A DNA stretch of 64,000 bases from Streptomyces sp. MRC013 (GTDB lineage: Bacteria; Actinomycetota; Actinomycetes; Streptomycetales; Streptomycetaceae), in NCBI RefSeq assembly GCF_023614235.1, contig NZ_CP094264.1, positions 4,588,001 through 4,652,000 on the forward strand. The letters run 5' to 3'. Every line of letters begins with the position of its first letter. Within the stretch, counting starts at the first letter, position 1. The notes beneath the pieces are model-generated. The model worked only from the letters and a program-made list of their open reading frames with translations, was not told the DNA's origin and searched no databases. The position numbers were made by a program, and so were the translations under genes. Of this stretch, positions 20,296 to 28,657 are shown piece after piece.

Positions 20296-21533
20296 AGGGC
20301 CTGCGCCCCGGCGATGCCGAGCAGCACGACCAGCGTCACCACGACGAACACGAACAGCCGCTGGCGCAGCAGTCGCGGGTTGGCGGGCCGCAGCAGGCCC
20401 GACGAGGTCCCCGGGCCCGTCCCGGTCCGGCGCTGTCCCGTGCGCGGCCCGGTCCGGACACCCGACTGCGAGGAGTGCTGCCGGACCCTCGGCCCGCCCG
20501 TCCTGGAGGGCGCCGGCTGCGGGCTCCGGGACCGCGGCGCCGGGGTGCGCTGGGTCCGTCCCCGCGCGGTCCGCTCGGTGTAGCGCTCCGTGGGCCGCGG
20601 GGGCGGATGGCCCGGCCGCCGGCCGCCCGTGCCCCGGTCGGCGCGCTCCGCCCGTTCGGGGCGGGGCACGGCCGCCCGCGCCTCCGCGGGCACGGCCGCC
20701 ATGCCCAGCCCCTGAGCCTCCCGCGCGGCGATCTCCTTCAGCCTCAGCGACAGCTGCAGCGTGCTCGGACGCTCCTCCGGCTCCTTGGCGAGGCACGCGC
20801 GCACCAGCGGGGCCAGGGCGTCGGGGACGCCCTGCAACTGGGGCTCCTCGTGGACGACGCGGTACAGCATCACCTCGGAGCTGCCGTGCCCGAACGGCGA
20901 GTCGCCCATCGCCGCGTACGCCAGGGTCGCGCCGAGCGCGAAGACGTCCGTCGCCGGTGTGACGGCCGCGCCGCGCACCTGCTCGGGCGCGAGGAAACCC
21001 GGAGAACCCACCGCCGTGCCGACGTGGGTGAGAGTGGACGCGCCGGTCGCCCAGGCGATGCCGAAGTCGATGATCCGCGGCCCCTTCGGGGACAGCAGGA
21101 TGTTCGACGGCTTCAGGTCCCGGTGCACGACGCCCGCCTCGTGGACGGCGACCAGGCCCTCCGACAGCGCGGCGCCGATCGAGGCCACGTCGGACGCGGG
21201 CAGCGGCCCCTCCTCGGCGACCCTGTCGTGGAGTGAGGGCCCCGGCACGTACTGCGTGGCGAACCAGGGGCGCTCGGCCTCCAGGTCGGCCGCCACCAGC
21301 CGGGCCGTGCAGCCGCCGCGGATCCGCCGCGCGGCGGACACCTCGCGCGCGAAGCGCGACCGGAACTCCTGGTCCTCGGCGAGGTCGGGCCGGATCACCT
21401 TCAGCGCCACCCGCTGGCCGCGCCGGTCGGAACCGAGGTAGACGACCCCCATCCCGCCCGCGCCGAGCCGCCGGTGCAGCCTGAACGAGCCGACGACACG
21501 CGGGTCCTCGCGCCGGAGCCGCATCATCGCCAT
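20286..21533 (-). CDS. Serine/threonine protein kinase with C-terminal membrane anchor
   Basis: 415 residues. Kinase domain about 15-275: glycine loop LGAGGMGVV at 23-31, ATP-binding Lys45, HRDLKPSN at 137-144 and DFG at 156-158, so it should be active. A Pro/Arg/Thr-rich linker of about 110 residues follows. One hydrophobic helix (about 392-411) ends the protein with almost nothing outside, so it lacks the extracellular PASTA or sensor domain of PknB-type kinases. The ATG at 21533 is chosen because of the upstream AGGGGAC. Confidence 0.93.
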   Translation of the reverse strand: MAMMRLRREDPRVVGSFRLHRRLGAGGMGVVYLGSDRRGQRVALKVIRPDLAEDQEFRSRFAREVSAARRIRGGCTARLVAADLEAERPWFATQYVPGPSLHDRVAEEGPLPASDVASIGAALSEGLVAVHEAGVVHRDLKPSNILLSPKGPRIIDFGIAWATGASTLTHVGTAVGSPGFLAPEQVRGAAVTPATDVFALGATLAYAAMGDSPFGHGSSEVMLYRVVHEEPQLQGVPDALAPLVRACLAKEPEERPSTLQLSLRLKEIAAREAQGLGMAAVPAEARAAVPRPERAERADRGTGGRRPGHPPPRPTERYTERTARGRTQRTPAPRSRSPQPAPSRTGGPRVRQHSSQSGVRTGPRTGQRRTGTGPGTSSGLLRPANPRLLRQRLFVFVVVTLVVLLGIAGAQALQG

Positions 21534-22115
21534 GTCCGTCCCCTGCCTGCCGTGGGAAGCTCCCCACCCCGCCGTCGCGGTCCTTCTGACGTCGCCCAGC
21601 TTACGTACCCGGGACCGGGCGCGCTCATAGGCCGCGCCCTCGCAGCGTGATCGATTCCCGGCCGCGCGCCGGGACCCGGCCCTCCTCCGGGCCCTCCGGG
21701 GACGTGACCGCCGACCCCGGAACCAGCCAAGATCCTTTACGGACAGGGGGGTTGGCACCGGGGGACGGCCCGCCCGGCCGGGGGACGGCCCGGCCCGCCG
21801 GCCGGGACCGCGCAGGGAGGGGCGCGTACCCGTACGGACGCGGGAACGGGCACGTGAGTGATGTCACCCGGCGGCCCCGGCCCCGTCGGCTCCGGGACGT
21901 TCCCTCCGGGAGGACCCGTACGGCGGAGCGCCCGTCTCCGACCAGGGGAGTACGCCGCCGGACGGATCTCATCCTGCAGGAGGCCCGCCGATCGGTACGC
22001 GGGCATGACGTCCGGCGCCGCCCGCTTCCCTAGGGTTGGGGCCGAGCGGCGGGTGCGGCGCTCGGCCCCCGAGCATCCGACACCCGCCGACGCGGACGGA
22101 AACGGGAGGGGAGCC
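21534..22115. other. Long intergenic region without a supported gene
   Basis: 582 bp upstream of both the kinase gene and the small ORF at 22116. It holds a near-duplicate GGGGGACGGCCCG (21764-21776 and 21780-21792) and a few short inverted repeats. No frame here has convincing protein-like composition. Promoters for the two divergent genes should lie here but I could not place them. Confidence 0.6.
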
Positions 22116-22325
22116 ATGGCGGAGACGGCACCGAGGACGGCGGTCCGCGCGCAGGGGCGGAAGGCGGCCCCCGCCTCGTTCGGCGGCCGTCCGGCGGGCC
22201 GTCGCCATCCTCTGGTGGCGACGGCGATGGTCCTTCCCCTGGCCGCGCTCCTGGCCGTCGTGTTCGGCGGCTGGGAAGCGGTGGTGACACAGGCGTCGTC
22301 CGTGGGCGTGATGCTGGGGCGCTGA
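22116..22325 (+). CDS. Small single-pass membrane protein, 69 residues
   Basis: A basic N-terminus of about 30 residues is followed by one hydrophobic helix (near residues 33-52) and a short outer tail ending VGVMLGR. GGGAGGGGAG lies just before the ATG, a very strong ribosome binding site. Codon use fits the host. No family is recognised. It stands alone between the kinase promoter region and the tRNA cluster. Confidence 0.65.
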   Translation: MAETAPRTAVRAQGRKAAPASFGGRPAGRRHPLVATAMVLPLAALLAVVFGGWEAVVTQASSVGVMLGR

Positions 22326-22521
22326 GCGGGCGCCCCGGGCCCGGGAGAGCGGCCCGGGCCAGGGCATCCGGCCGACCCCGTGGGGACGGGGGAGTGGCGG
22401 ACGGCAGCGGCGGCCGGCCGGCTGGGGAGCCGGTCGGCCGCCGCTTCTTGCGTGCCCGCACCGCCGCGCGTACGGACGGAGGAGCCCCCGTCCGCGGTGG
22501 GCGGACGGGGGCTCCTGTCGG

Positions 22522-22593
22522 TGGACGATACTGGGATTGAACCAGTGACCTCTTCCGTGTCAGGGAAGCGCTCTCCCGCTGAGCTAATCGTCC
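22522..22593 (-). tRNA. tRNA-Val (anticodon GAC), copy 3 of the operon
   Basis: 72 nt reading leftwards. Acceptor stem GGACGAT pairs with ATCGTCC; the anticodon stem CTTCC/GGAAG holds loop CTGACAC with GAC; the T arm is ACTGG-TTCAATC-CCAGT. The 3' CCA is not encoded. It is the last tRNA in the Gly-Cys-Val-Val-Val series. Confidence 0.95.
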
Positions 22594-22641
22594 TCAGGGT
22601 CACGGGGCCGCGACGGAACGTCCGGACCCGTGGACACAGCG

Positions 22642-22713
22642 TGCGCGATACTGGGATTGAACCAGTGACCTCTTCCGTGTCAGGGAAGCGCTCTCCCGCT
22701 GAGCTAATCGCGC
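22642..22713 (-). tRNA. tRNA-Val (anticodon GAC), variant acceptor stem
   Basis: Same body as its two neighbours, but the acceptor stem is GCGCGAT with ATCGCGC instead of GGACGAT with ATCGTCC. Both changes are compensated on the other strand, so the stem is intact. 72 nt, CCA not encoded. Confidence 0.95.
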
Positions 22714-22741
22714 GGGAAGCCGCTGCTACCAGCGGTTTCGG

Positions 22742-22813
22742 TGGACGATACTGGGATTGAACCAGTGACCTCTTCCGTGTCAGGGAAGCGCTCTCCCGCT
22801 GAGCTAATCGTCC
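22742..22813 (-). tRNA. tRNA-Val (anticodon GAC), first copy in transcription order
   Basis: 72 nt, identical to the copy at 22522-22593. It starts one base away from the encoded 3' end of tRNA-Cys, so processing must cut very close. CCA is not encoded. Confidence 0.95.
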
Positions 22814-22814
22814 T

Positions 22815-22888
22815 TGGAGGTGGAGACGGGATTTGAACCCGTGTACACGGCTTTGCAGGCCGTTGCCTCGCCTCTCGGCCACTCCACC
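22815..22888 (-). tRNA. tRNA-Cys (anticodon GCA)
   Basis: Acceptor GGTGGAG pairs with CTCCACC; the anticodon loop reads CTGCAAA with GCA. The discriminator is U, as expected for tRNA-Cys, and the 3' CCA is encoded (22815-22817), unlike the neighbouring valine tRNAs. Confidence 0.93.
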
Positions 22889-22896
22889 CGGAGTGT

Positions 22897-22924
22897 GGGG
22901 GGTCGGAGAGACCCCCCCTTTTTT
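22897..22924 (+). terminator. Intrinsic terminator facing the tRNA operon
   Basis: An 8-bp stem GGGGGGTC/GACCCCCC (22897-22904, 22910-22917) with a 5-base loop is followed on the plus strand by six T. It lies between tRNA-Gly and tRNA-Cys and would stop transcription antisense to the tRNA operon. On the minus strand the hairpin has no following U tract. Confidence 0.6.
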
Positions 22925-22926
22925 CG

Positions 22927-22999
22927 AGCGGACGACGAGATTCGAACTCGCGACCCTCACCTTGGCAAGGTGATGCTCTACCAACTGAGCCACGTCCGC
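22927..22999 (-). tRNA. tRNA-Gly (anticodon GCC)
   Basis: 73 nt; acceptor GCGGACG pairs with CGTCCGC, and the anticodon arm reads CACCT-TGCCAAG. It is the first tRNA of the minus-strand operon. CCA is not encoded. Confidence 0.95.
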
Positions 23000-23041
23000 T
23001 TGTCGTTTCCGGTTCACCTGCGCGACCCGGCGACGTGTTGA

Positions 23042-23069
23042 ACTCTAGCGGATTCCCGGGCCAGTACAA
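23042..23069 (-). promoter_or_regulatory. Promoter of the tRNA operon
   Basis: Read on the minus strand, TTGTAC (23064-23069) and TAGAGT (23042-23047) are 16 bp apart, a good match to the principal-sigma consensus. Start of transcription would be about 35 bp before tRNA-Gly. Confidence 0.7.
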
Positions 23070-23200
23070 AAACCCGTTCCCGCAGCGTGCTGCCCCGCCG
23101 TCCGCCGCACTCCGCTCCCGGACCCCCGGCCGCCCCGCGCCGACCTGGGGTCATGCCACCCGGACGGCCCCGGCGCACACCCCGTCCTAGACTCGCATCC

Positions 23201-24256
23201 GTGCACGACCTCGCTCCCCTGGCCCGCTTCGGCGGCCTCCTCGCCACCGATCTGCGGGACGTCACCAGCGATCCGGAGGCTTTGGAGTCCTCCGGCTTCT
23301 GGGCCGTCGCCGCCGACTTCGAGGGCCGTCTGACCTGTGCCCGCTTCGGTGACGTCCGTCCCGATCCGGTGCCCGCCCCCGTGCCGGGGCGCTGGCGCGG
23401 ACCCGCCGTCGGCGACTGGACGTCGTCGCTCGACCGGGAGGCGTACACCGCGGGGGTGCGCCGCATCCGCGGGCACATCGCGGACGGCGAGGTCTACCAG
23501 GCGAACCTCTGCCGCGTCCTCTCCGCGCCCCTCCCGGCCGGTGCCGCCGACGTGGACGCCCTCACCGCGCTCCTGGCCCGCGGCAATCCGGCTCCTTATG
23601 CAGGAACGATTCGCCTGCCCGCGCACGGCGTGGAGATAGCCACCGCCTCCCCCGAGCTGTACCTGCGCCGCGACGGCCGCACCGTCGAGTCCGGCCCCAT
23701 CAAGGGCACCGGCAGGACCGCGGAGGACCTGTTGGAGAAGGACCACGCCGAGAACGTGATGATCGTCGACCTGGTCCGCAACGACCTCGGCCGCGTCTGC
23801 GCCACCGGCACCGTCACCGTCCCGGCGCTCTGCACCGTCGAGCCCCACCCCGGGCTCGTCCACCTCGTCTCCACCGTCCGCGGCGAGCTCGCCCCCGGCG
23901 AGGGCTGGCCGGGCCTCCTGGACGCGACCTTCCCTCCCGGCTCCGTCACCGGCGCGCCCAAGTCCAGCGCCCTGCGGATCATCGGGGCCCTGGAGACGGC
24001 GCCCCGCGGCCCGTACTGCGGCGGCGTCGGCTGGGTCGACGCGGACCGCGGCACCGGCGAGCTGGCCGTGGGCATCCGCACCTTCTGGATCGACCGCCGC
24101 GAGGGCCGGGGCGTCCTGCGGTTCGGCACCGGCGCGGGCGTCACCTGGGGCTCCGACCCCGAGCGGGAGTGGCGGGAAACCGAACTGAAGGCTGCGCGGC
24201 TCCTCGCGGTAGCGTCGGGCACCTACGAGGCGAGCGGAAGGACCGTACGACGATGA
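23201..24256 (+). CDS. Chorismate-binding enzyme, aminodeoxychorismate synthase component I type
   Basis: 351 residues, an amidotransferase partner that converts chorismate to 4-amino-4-deoxychorismate. The active-site blocks are SGPIKGTGRT near residue 165, AENVMIVDLVRNDLGR near 184 and PPGSVTGAPK near 245. It lacks the N-terminal half seen in full TrpE/PabB proteins of about 450 residues, which is normal for this compact subgroup. The GTG start follows CATCC with no clear ribosome binding site. The stop overlaps the pabC ATG by 4 bp, which supports a p-aminobenzoate (folate) role over anthranilate. Confidence 0.88.
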   Translation: MHDLAPLARFGGLLATDLRDVTSDPEALESSGFWAVAADFEGRLTCARFGDVRPDPVPAPVPGRWRGPAVGDWTSSLDREAYTAGVRRIRGHIADGEVYQANLCRVLSAPLPAGAADVDALTALLARGNPAPYAGTIRLPAHGVEIATASPELYLRRDGRTVESGPIKGTGRTAEDLLEKDHAENVMIVDLVRNDLGRVCATGTVTVPALCTVEPHPGLVHLVSTVRGELAPGEGWPGLLDATFPPGSVTGAPKSSALRIIGALETAPRGPYCGGVGWVDADRGTGELAVGIRTFWIDRREGRGVLRFGTGAGVTWGSDPEREWRETELKAARLLAVASGTYEASGRTVRR

Positions 24257-25065
24257 AGCTGTGGGTCAACGGCGAACTGCGGGACGCGGACGCCGCGACG
24301 ATCTCCGTCCTGGACCACGGCCTGACCGTGGGCGACGGCGTCTTCGAGACGCTCAAGACGGTCCGCGGCCGGCCCTTCGCGCTCGACCTCCACCTCGACC
24401 GGCTCGTCCGCTCCGCGCGCGGCCTCGGCCTGCCCGACCCGGACCTGGACGAGGTGCGCCGCGCCTGCGCCGCCGTCGTCGGGGCCAACCCGGTGGAACT
24501 CGGCCGGCTCCGCGTCACGTACACCGGCGGGCCGTCCCCGCTCGGCTCCGACCGCGGCGACGCCGGCCCGAGCCTCGTCGTGGCCCTCGGCGAGGTCGCG
24601 CACCGCCCGGACACCACGGCGGTCGTCACCGTCCCCTGGACCCGCAACGAGCGCGGCGCCCTCACCGGCCTCAAGACCACCTCGTACGCGGAGAACGTCG
24701 TCGCCCTGGCCCACGCCCACCGGCGGGGCGCCTCCGAGGCGCTGTTCGCCAACACCGTCGGGCAGCTCTGCGAGGGCACCGGCTCCAACGTCTTCGTCGT
24801 CCTCGACGGCCGGATCCACACCCCGCCGCTCGCCTCGGGGTGCCTGGCGGGCATCACCCGCCACCTGGTCGTCGAGTGGGCCGGTGTCCGGGAGACGGAC
24901 CTCCCCGCGGAGGTGCTGCACACCGCCGACGAGGTCTTCCTGACCTCCACGCTCCGCGACGTCCAGGCCGTCCACCGCGTCGACGACCGCGAGCTGGCGC
25001 CCGCGCCCGGCCCGGTCACCGCCGGGGCGATGCGCGTCTTCGCGGAGCGGGCCGCCCTGCTGTGA
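24253..25065 (+). CDS. pabC: Aminodeoxychorismate lyase (class IV aminotransferase fold)
   Basis: 270 residues. Removes pyruvate from aminodeoxychorismate to give p-aminobenzoate for folate. The PLP lysine is in TGLKTTSYAEN near residue 140, and the family signature CEGTGSNVFVV lies near 174. The ATG overlaps the stop of the chorismate-binding gene (ATGA), with GGAAGG upstream. A D-amino acid or branched-chain aminotransferase is possible from the fold, but the neighbour argues for PabC. Confidence 0.87.
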   Translation: MKLWVNGELRDADAATISVLDHGLTVGDGVFETLKTVRGRPFALDLHLDRLVRSARGLGLPDPDLDEVRRACAAVVGANPVELGRLRVTYTGGPSPLGSDRGDAGPSLVVALGEVAHRPDTTAVVTVPWTRNERGALTGLKTTSYAENVVALAHAHRRGASEALFANTVGQLCEGTGSNVFVVLDGRIHTPPLASGCLAGITRHLVVEWAGVRETDLPAEVLHTADEVFLTSTLRDVQAVHRVDDRELAPAPGPVTAGAMRVFAERAALL

Positions 25066-25106
25066 TCCGGTGGTGGCCCCGGGCACGGAGCGGGTAGGGA
25101 CCGGTC

Positions 25107-25505
25107 GTGACCACCACCCTGCGCCCCTCCGGGCCGCTCCGGCGGGCCGACGACGACACCCTGTCGCGCTCCTACGAGGTGCGCGTCGACGGCCGCCCCG
25201 TGGGCGGCGTCCGGATCGGCACGCTCCGCGCGCCCGGCCGCCCCCTCGGCACGATCGCGGACCTGTACGTCGACGAGGCGGACCGCGGCCGCGGCCGGGG
25301 GGCCGTCGCCGCGCTCGCCGCCGAGGAGGTGCTGCGGGGCTGGCGCTGCGGCCGGGTGCGGATCTCCGTGCCCGCCGCCGCTCCCGCAGCCCTGCGCCTC
25401 GCCGCGGCCCTCGGATACACCCGGACCGGCCACATCCTGGCAAAGGACCTCGGCTCCGCCGACCCCGGCCCCCGCCCCCGGCCGGACTGGAGGTCCGCCC
25501 CATGA
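25107..25505 (+). CDS. GNAT-family acetyltransferase, first of a coupled pair
   Basis: 132 residues with the acetyl-CoA loop DRGRGRGAVAALAAEE near residues 55-70 and a C-terminal LRLAAALGYTRTGHIL block. It is short for a GNAT domain. The GTG start follows 41 bp after pabC, so it may belong to the same transcript. The stop overlaps the ATG of the next GNAT gene by 4 bp. Substrate unknown. Confidence 0.82.
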   Translation: MTTTLRPSGPLRRADDDTLSRSYEVRVDGRPVGGVRIGTLRAPGRPLGTIADLYVDEADRGRGRGAVAALAAEEVLRGWRCGRVRISVPAAAPAALRLAAALGYTRTGHILAKDLGSADPGPRPRPDWRSAP

Positions 25506-25882
25506 CGGAAGCGGAGTCCGACCGGTGGCTCGCCGCCGACCCGGGCCGCGCCGAACTGCTCCCCGAGGGCCCGGCCGCCGGGGGCGCCCGGCTCCACGCC
25601 GCCGTGCGGGACGGCGTGCGGGTCGGCCACCTGTGGACCGGCTCGCGCGACCTGCCGACGGGGGAGCGGGTGCCGTACGTGTGGGAGGTGGCCGTCGCCG
25701 AGGGGGAGCGCCGCAAGGGCCACGGCCGGGCGCTGATGCGCTTCGCCGAGGACCTCGTGCGCGCCGCGGGCGGCGACCGCCTCGCCCTGCGGGTGGACCC
25801 GGACAACACCGCGGCCCGTGCGCTGTACGCGTCGCTCGGCTACCGGCTGCTGTCCACGGACCACGAGAAGACCCTGTGCTGA
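25502..25882 (+). CDS. GNAT-family acetyltransferase, second of a coupled pair
   Basis: 126 residues. The acetyl-CoA loop RRKGHGRALMRFAED is near residues 70-84, and NTAARALYASLGYRL near 102-116 closes the fold. GGAGG lies about 10 bp before the ATG inside the upstream gene. Two adjacent coupled GNAT proteins of this size suggest a heterodimer or a split tandem-GNAT protein. Confidence 0.83.
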   Translation: MTEAESDRWLAADPGRAELLPEGPAAGGARLHAAVRDGVRVGHLWTGSRDLPTGERVPYVWEVAVAEGERRKGHGRALMRFAEDLVRAAGGDRLALRVDPDNTAARALYASLGYRLLSTDHEKTLC

Positions 25883-25927
25883 CCGGGACCGCGGCCGGGC
25901 CGCGACGCGCTGGCCGGCCCCGGCGGG

Positions 25928-26449
25928 TCAGCGCCCGGCCAGCAGGCGGTCGGCGATCTCCTCGACACGGGCGCGCAGGTCCCCCTGGCCGGCGCCGCCG
26001 TCCAGGCGCTCGCCGCCGATCACGTACGTGGGAGTGCCGGTGACGCCGATGGCCTCGCCCTCGGCCCGGTCGGCGTCGACCGCCAGCAGGTGCCGCCCGT
26101 CCACCAGCGCCGTGTCGAACTCCTCGTCGTCCAGGCCGAGACCGCGCGCGACCTCCAGCAGGAACGCCTCGCCCCTCGCGTCCAGCTCCTCCACGCGGCC
26201 GAGCACCTCCTCCACGTACGGCCAACCCCCGCCCTGCGCCAGGGCCTCTTCGACGGCCTGGGCGGCGGCGTAGGCGTACTTGTGCTTCTCCAGCGGGAAG
26301 TGGCGCAGCCGCACCTCCAGCCGGTCGCCGTAGCGGGCCCGCAGGAACCGCAGGTCCTCCAGCGCGGTCCGGCAGTCGGGGCACTGCAGTTCGCACCAGA
26401 CGTCCAGGACGACGGGCCGGGCGGTGCGGTCGGTGGTGGAGTCGTTCAT
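25928..26449 (-). CDS. DsbA-like thioredoxin-fold protein with CPDC motif
   Basis: 173 residues. The redox motif is CPDC at 23-26, with another Cys at 19. The cis-Pro loop is seen as GVTGTPTYVIGG near residue 142, and an alpha-helical insertion lies between. There is no signal peptide or membrane segment from the chosen ATG at 26449, so it should act in the cytosol, as in the 2-hydroxychromene isomerase/FrnE group. The substrate is unknown. Confidence 0.85.
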   Translation of the reverse strand: MNDSTTDRTARPVVLDVWCELQCPDCRTALEDLRFLRARYGDRLEVRLRHFPLEKHKYAYAAAQAVEEALAQGGGWPYVEEVLGRVEELDARGEAFLLEVARGLGLDDEEFDTALVDGRHLLAVDADRAEGEAIGVTGTPTYVIGGERLDGGAGQGDLRARVEEIADRLLAGR

Positions 26450-26633
26450 GGCACCCAGTCTCCCAGCCCGGGGCCGTACCGCCCCGGGCGGGACGGCCCC
26501 GGGCGCCGGCCGGGACCGGGGGAGGACGCGCCGGAGACGTCCCGGGGGCCGCCACGCCGCCCGGACCCGTGGCCGGCGGGCACCGCGCCGATGCAGGATG
26601 GAGGGGACGTGACGTCCAGGGCTGGAGGACCGG

Positions 26634-27041
26634 ATGCTTGCCGAGACGATCTGCTGCGCGGTGTCCGCGGCGGGACTGGCCGCCGCGGCGGCCACGGCGT
26701 ACCGCAGGCGGTTCCTCGCCGCGACCCGTGTCGCCGCCTACGCGCTGGTCCCCCTCGGCCTGGTGCTGACCGGCGCCGTCGAGTGGCTGGCCGGTACGGC
26801 GTTCAGCCCGGTGGCGTGGGCCGGGTTCGGGCTGCTCGGCGCGGCGTGGCTGCTGCTCGCGGGCGCGCGGGCGGTCGAACGGCGACGGGGGCGCCGGATC
26901 CCGGGCGCCGAGCGGCCGGACCCGCCGGCGGTGGGAACCGCGCGGCCCGCGCCGGCCGCGGGGAGGAGCCGTACGGACGGGAGGGCGCCCGCCGACGACT
27001 TCGGCGAGATCGAGGCGATCCTCAAGAAGCACGGGATCTGA
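26634..27041 (+). CDS. Membrane protein of unknown function
   Basis: 135 residues. About three hydrophobic segments (near 4-22, 29-50 and 57-78) are followed by a basic, Pro-rich cytosolic tail ending in the acidic-basic DDFGEIEAILKKHGI. GGAGGACCG lies just upstream of the ATG. No enzyme motif. It is divergent from the CPDC protein gene. Confidence 0.8.
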   Translation: MLAETICCAVSAAGLAAAAATAYRRRFLAATRVAAYALVPLGLVLTGAVEWLAGTAFSPVAWAGFGLLGAAWLLLAGARAVERRRGRRIPGAERPDPPAVGTARPAPAAGRSRTDGRAPADDFGEIEAILKKHGI

Positions 27042-27195
27042 CCGCCCCCGCCGCGGGGGCGGCGCGAGGTGGCGCGGAGGGTGGCGGTGGGGGGCGAGTG
27101 GTGGCGATCGGTCGAAGTATGCGGTGGACTGGCCCTTTTTGCCGGGTCCGTCGGGTGAAGGGCGCCGCGTCGGCTGCGCCATCATCGGCCCCGAG

Positions 27196-27348
27196 ATGCC
27201 CGATACCTCGCGGGGGCAGAACCCCGCCACCACCAAAGAACCGCGCGGCTGCCTGTTCGCGCTCTCCCAGCCACCGCTCATGATCTTCCTGGCGGTGATC
27301 GGCGTCCTTCTCCTGATGGCGTCGGTGCACGACCTCTTCCTGCTGTGA
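27196..27348 (+). CDS. Small single-pass membrane protein, 50 residues
   Basis: A hydrophilic N-terminus of about 28 residues is followed by one hydrophobic helix (IFLAVIGVLLLMASV). An upstream in-frame ATG at 27124 would give 74 residues, but its extra part looks non-coding. No family recognised. Confidence 0.6.
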   Translation: MPDTSRGQNPATTKEPRGCLFALSQPPLMIFLAVIGVLLLMASVHDLFLL

Positions 27349-27432
27349 GCGGAACCCTTCCCTCCCGGGCCGTGCGGCTCCTTCCCTCCCCGTACCCCGG
27401 GGAGAGGGCCGCCGGCCGCACGGGCCGGCCGG

Positions 27433-27993
27433 TCAGCCGGACGCCGCGTCCCTGCGCCGCGCCCGGTACGCCGCCACGTGCAACCGGTTGCCGCAGGTGC
27501 GGCTGTCGCAGTAGCGCCGCGACCGGTTGCGGGACAGGTCAACGAAGGCCCGCCCGCAGTCCGGGGCCCCGCACCGGCGCAGCCGCTCGCGCTCGCCCGC
27601 CACGAGGAGGAACGCGAGTGCCATGCCGCAGTCCGCGGCGAGGTGGTCGGCGACCGAGGCGCCGGGGGCGAAGTAGTGGACGTGCCAGTCGTAGCCGTCG
27701 TGGTCGGTCAGCTGCGGCGTGGTGCCCGCCGCGGCGACCAGCTGGTTGATCAGCCCGGCCGCCGTCCGTGCGTCGGGCGCGGCGAACACCTCCGTGAACC
27801 GGCGCCGCACCTCCTGGACGGCCCGCAGGTCCCGCGGTCCCAGCTCGCCGACCCCGCTCACCCGGTGGCCCTCCACGAAGGCGTACAGCGACGGCACGTC
27901 CCCGAGGGCCTCGCCGCGGCCCCCCTCCGGCGCGGTGTTCATCAGGTCGACGACGGTGTCGAGGGCGATCCGGGTGTCGTGGGGGATCAGCAC
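27433..27993 (-). CDS. CGNR zinc-finger protein (ABATE domain), likely regulator
   Basis: 186 residues. The C-terminal CGNR finger has Cys pairs in RRCGAPDCGRAF and RRYCDSRTCGNRLHVAAYR; the N-terminal part (about 1-130) is an ABATE-type domain expected to bind a ligand. These proteins are proposed transcription regulators of stress responses in actinobacteria. The ATG at 27993 is the first plausible start. Regulon unknown. Confidence 0.88.
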   Translation of the reverse strand: MLIPHDTRIALDTVVDLMNTAPEGGRGEALGDVPSLYAFVEGHRVSGVGELGPRDLRAVQEVRRRFTEVFAAPDARTAAGLINQLVAAAGTTPQLTDHDGYDWHVHYFAPGASVADHLAADCGMALAFLLVAGERERLRRCGAPDCGRAFVDLSRNRSRRYCDSRTCGNRLHVAAYRARRRDAASG

Positions 27994-28243
27994 GCTTCCG
28001 CTCCCTGGCCTGCCGCGGGCGGGCGCCCGCCGGATCCGTCGACTCTAGCGGCTCGCGGGCGGGCCCCCGGGGTGCCCGGCGGGCGCGGTCGGCAACACCG
28101 ACGCGCCGCCCCCGCGACGACGCGCGAGGACGGCGCACCCGTCCGCCCCTCGGCGCTCCCCGCGCGGCACCCGCGAGGGGGTGGAGGGGTGCGTCGACGC
28201 CGTCGCCCCGAGTCGGACGGCGCCGGGCGGTTCCGGTGTCCCT

Positions 28244-28657
28244 TCAGCTCTCCGCGAGAATGTGGGAGAGCTCCGTGTCGAGGTCGAAGTGGCGGTGCTC
28301 GGTGCCGGGCGGCACCGCCGCGTCGGTCCGCTTGAGGAACGACTCCAGGGCCCGCGCCGGGGCCTCGAGCAGGGCTTCGCCCTCCGGGGAGCTGAGGGCG
28401 ATGCAGACGACGCCCTGTCCGTGGCTGCGGGACGGCCAGACCCTGACGTCGCCGGTGCCGGTGGGCCGGTGCAGCCCCTCGGCGAGAAGGTCGCGGGCGA
28501 AGACCCACTCGACCGTCTCCTCGGCCCCGGTGTGGAAGGTGGCGTGCACGGCATACGGATCGGCCGTGTCATACCGCAGGCCCGCCGGAACAGGCAGTGA
28601 GGACTCGCTCGACACAACGAGGCGCAGGTGCAGCTCGCAGCTGACCGTGGTGTTCAT
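28244..28657 (-). CDS. ssgB: Sporulation-specific cell division activator SsgB
   Basis: 137 residues, the standard SsgB length. In streptomycetes SsgB marks future septum sites in aerial hyphae and recruits FtsZ with SsgA. The protein begins MNTTVSCELHLRLVV and ends with DTELSHILAES. The ATG at 28657 is chosen for this match; an upstream ATG at 28672 would add MALM and another at 28723 would add basic residues. AAAGG lies in front. The conserved gene ties the organism to the sporulating actinomycetes. Confidence 0.93.
   Translation of the reverse strand: MNTTVSCELHLRLVVSSESSLPVPAGLRYDTADPYAVHATFHTGAEETVEWVFARDLLAEGLHRPTGTGDVRVWPSRSHGQGVVCIALSSPEGEALLEAPARALESFLKRTDAAVPPGTEHRHFDLDTELSHILAES

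Noticed and set aside
25107..25882. Frameshift between the two GNAT genes
   Set aside because: The ATGA overlap with a GGAGG in front of the second start is a normal coupled arrangement, and both proteins have complete local motifs.
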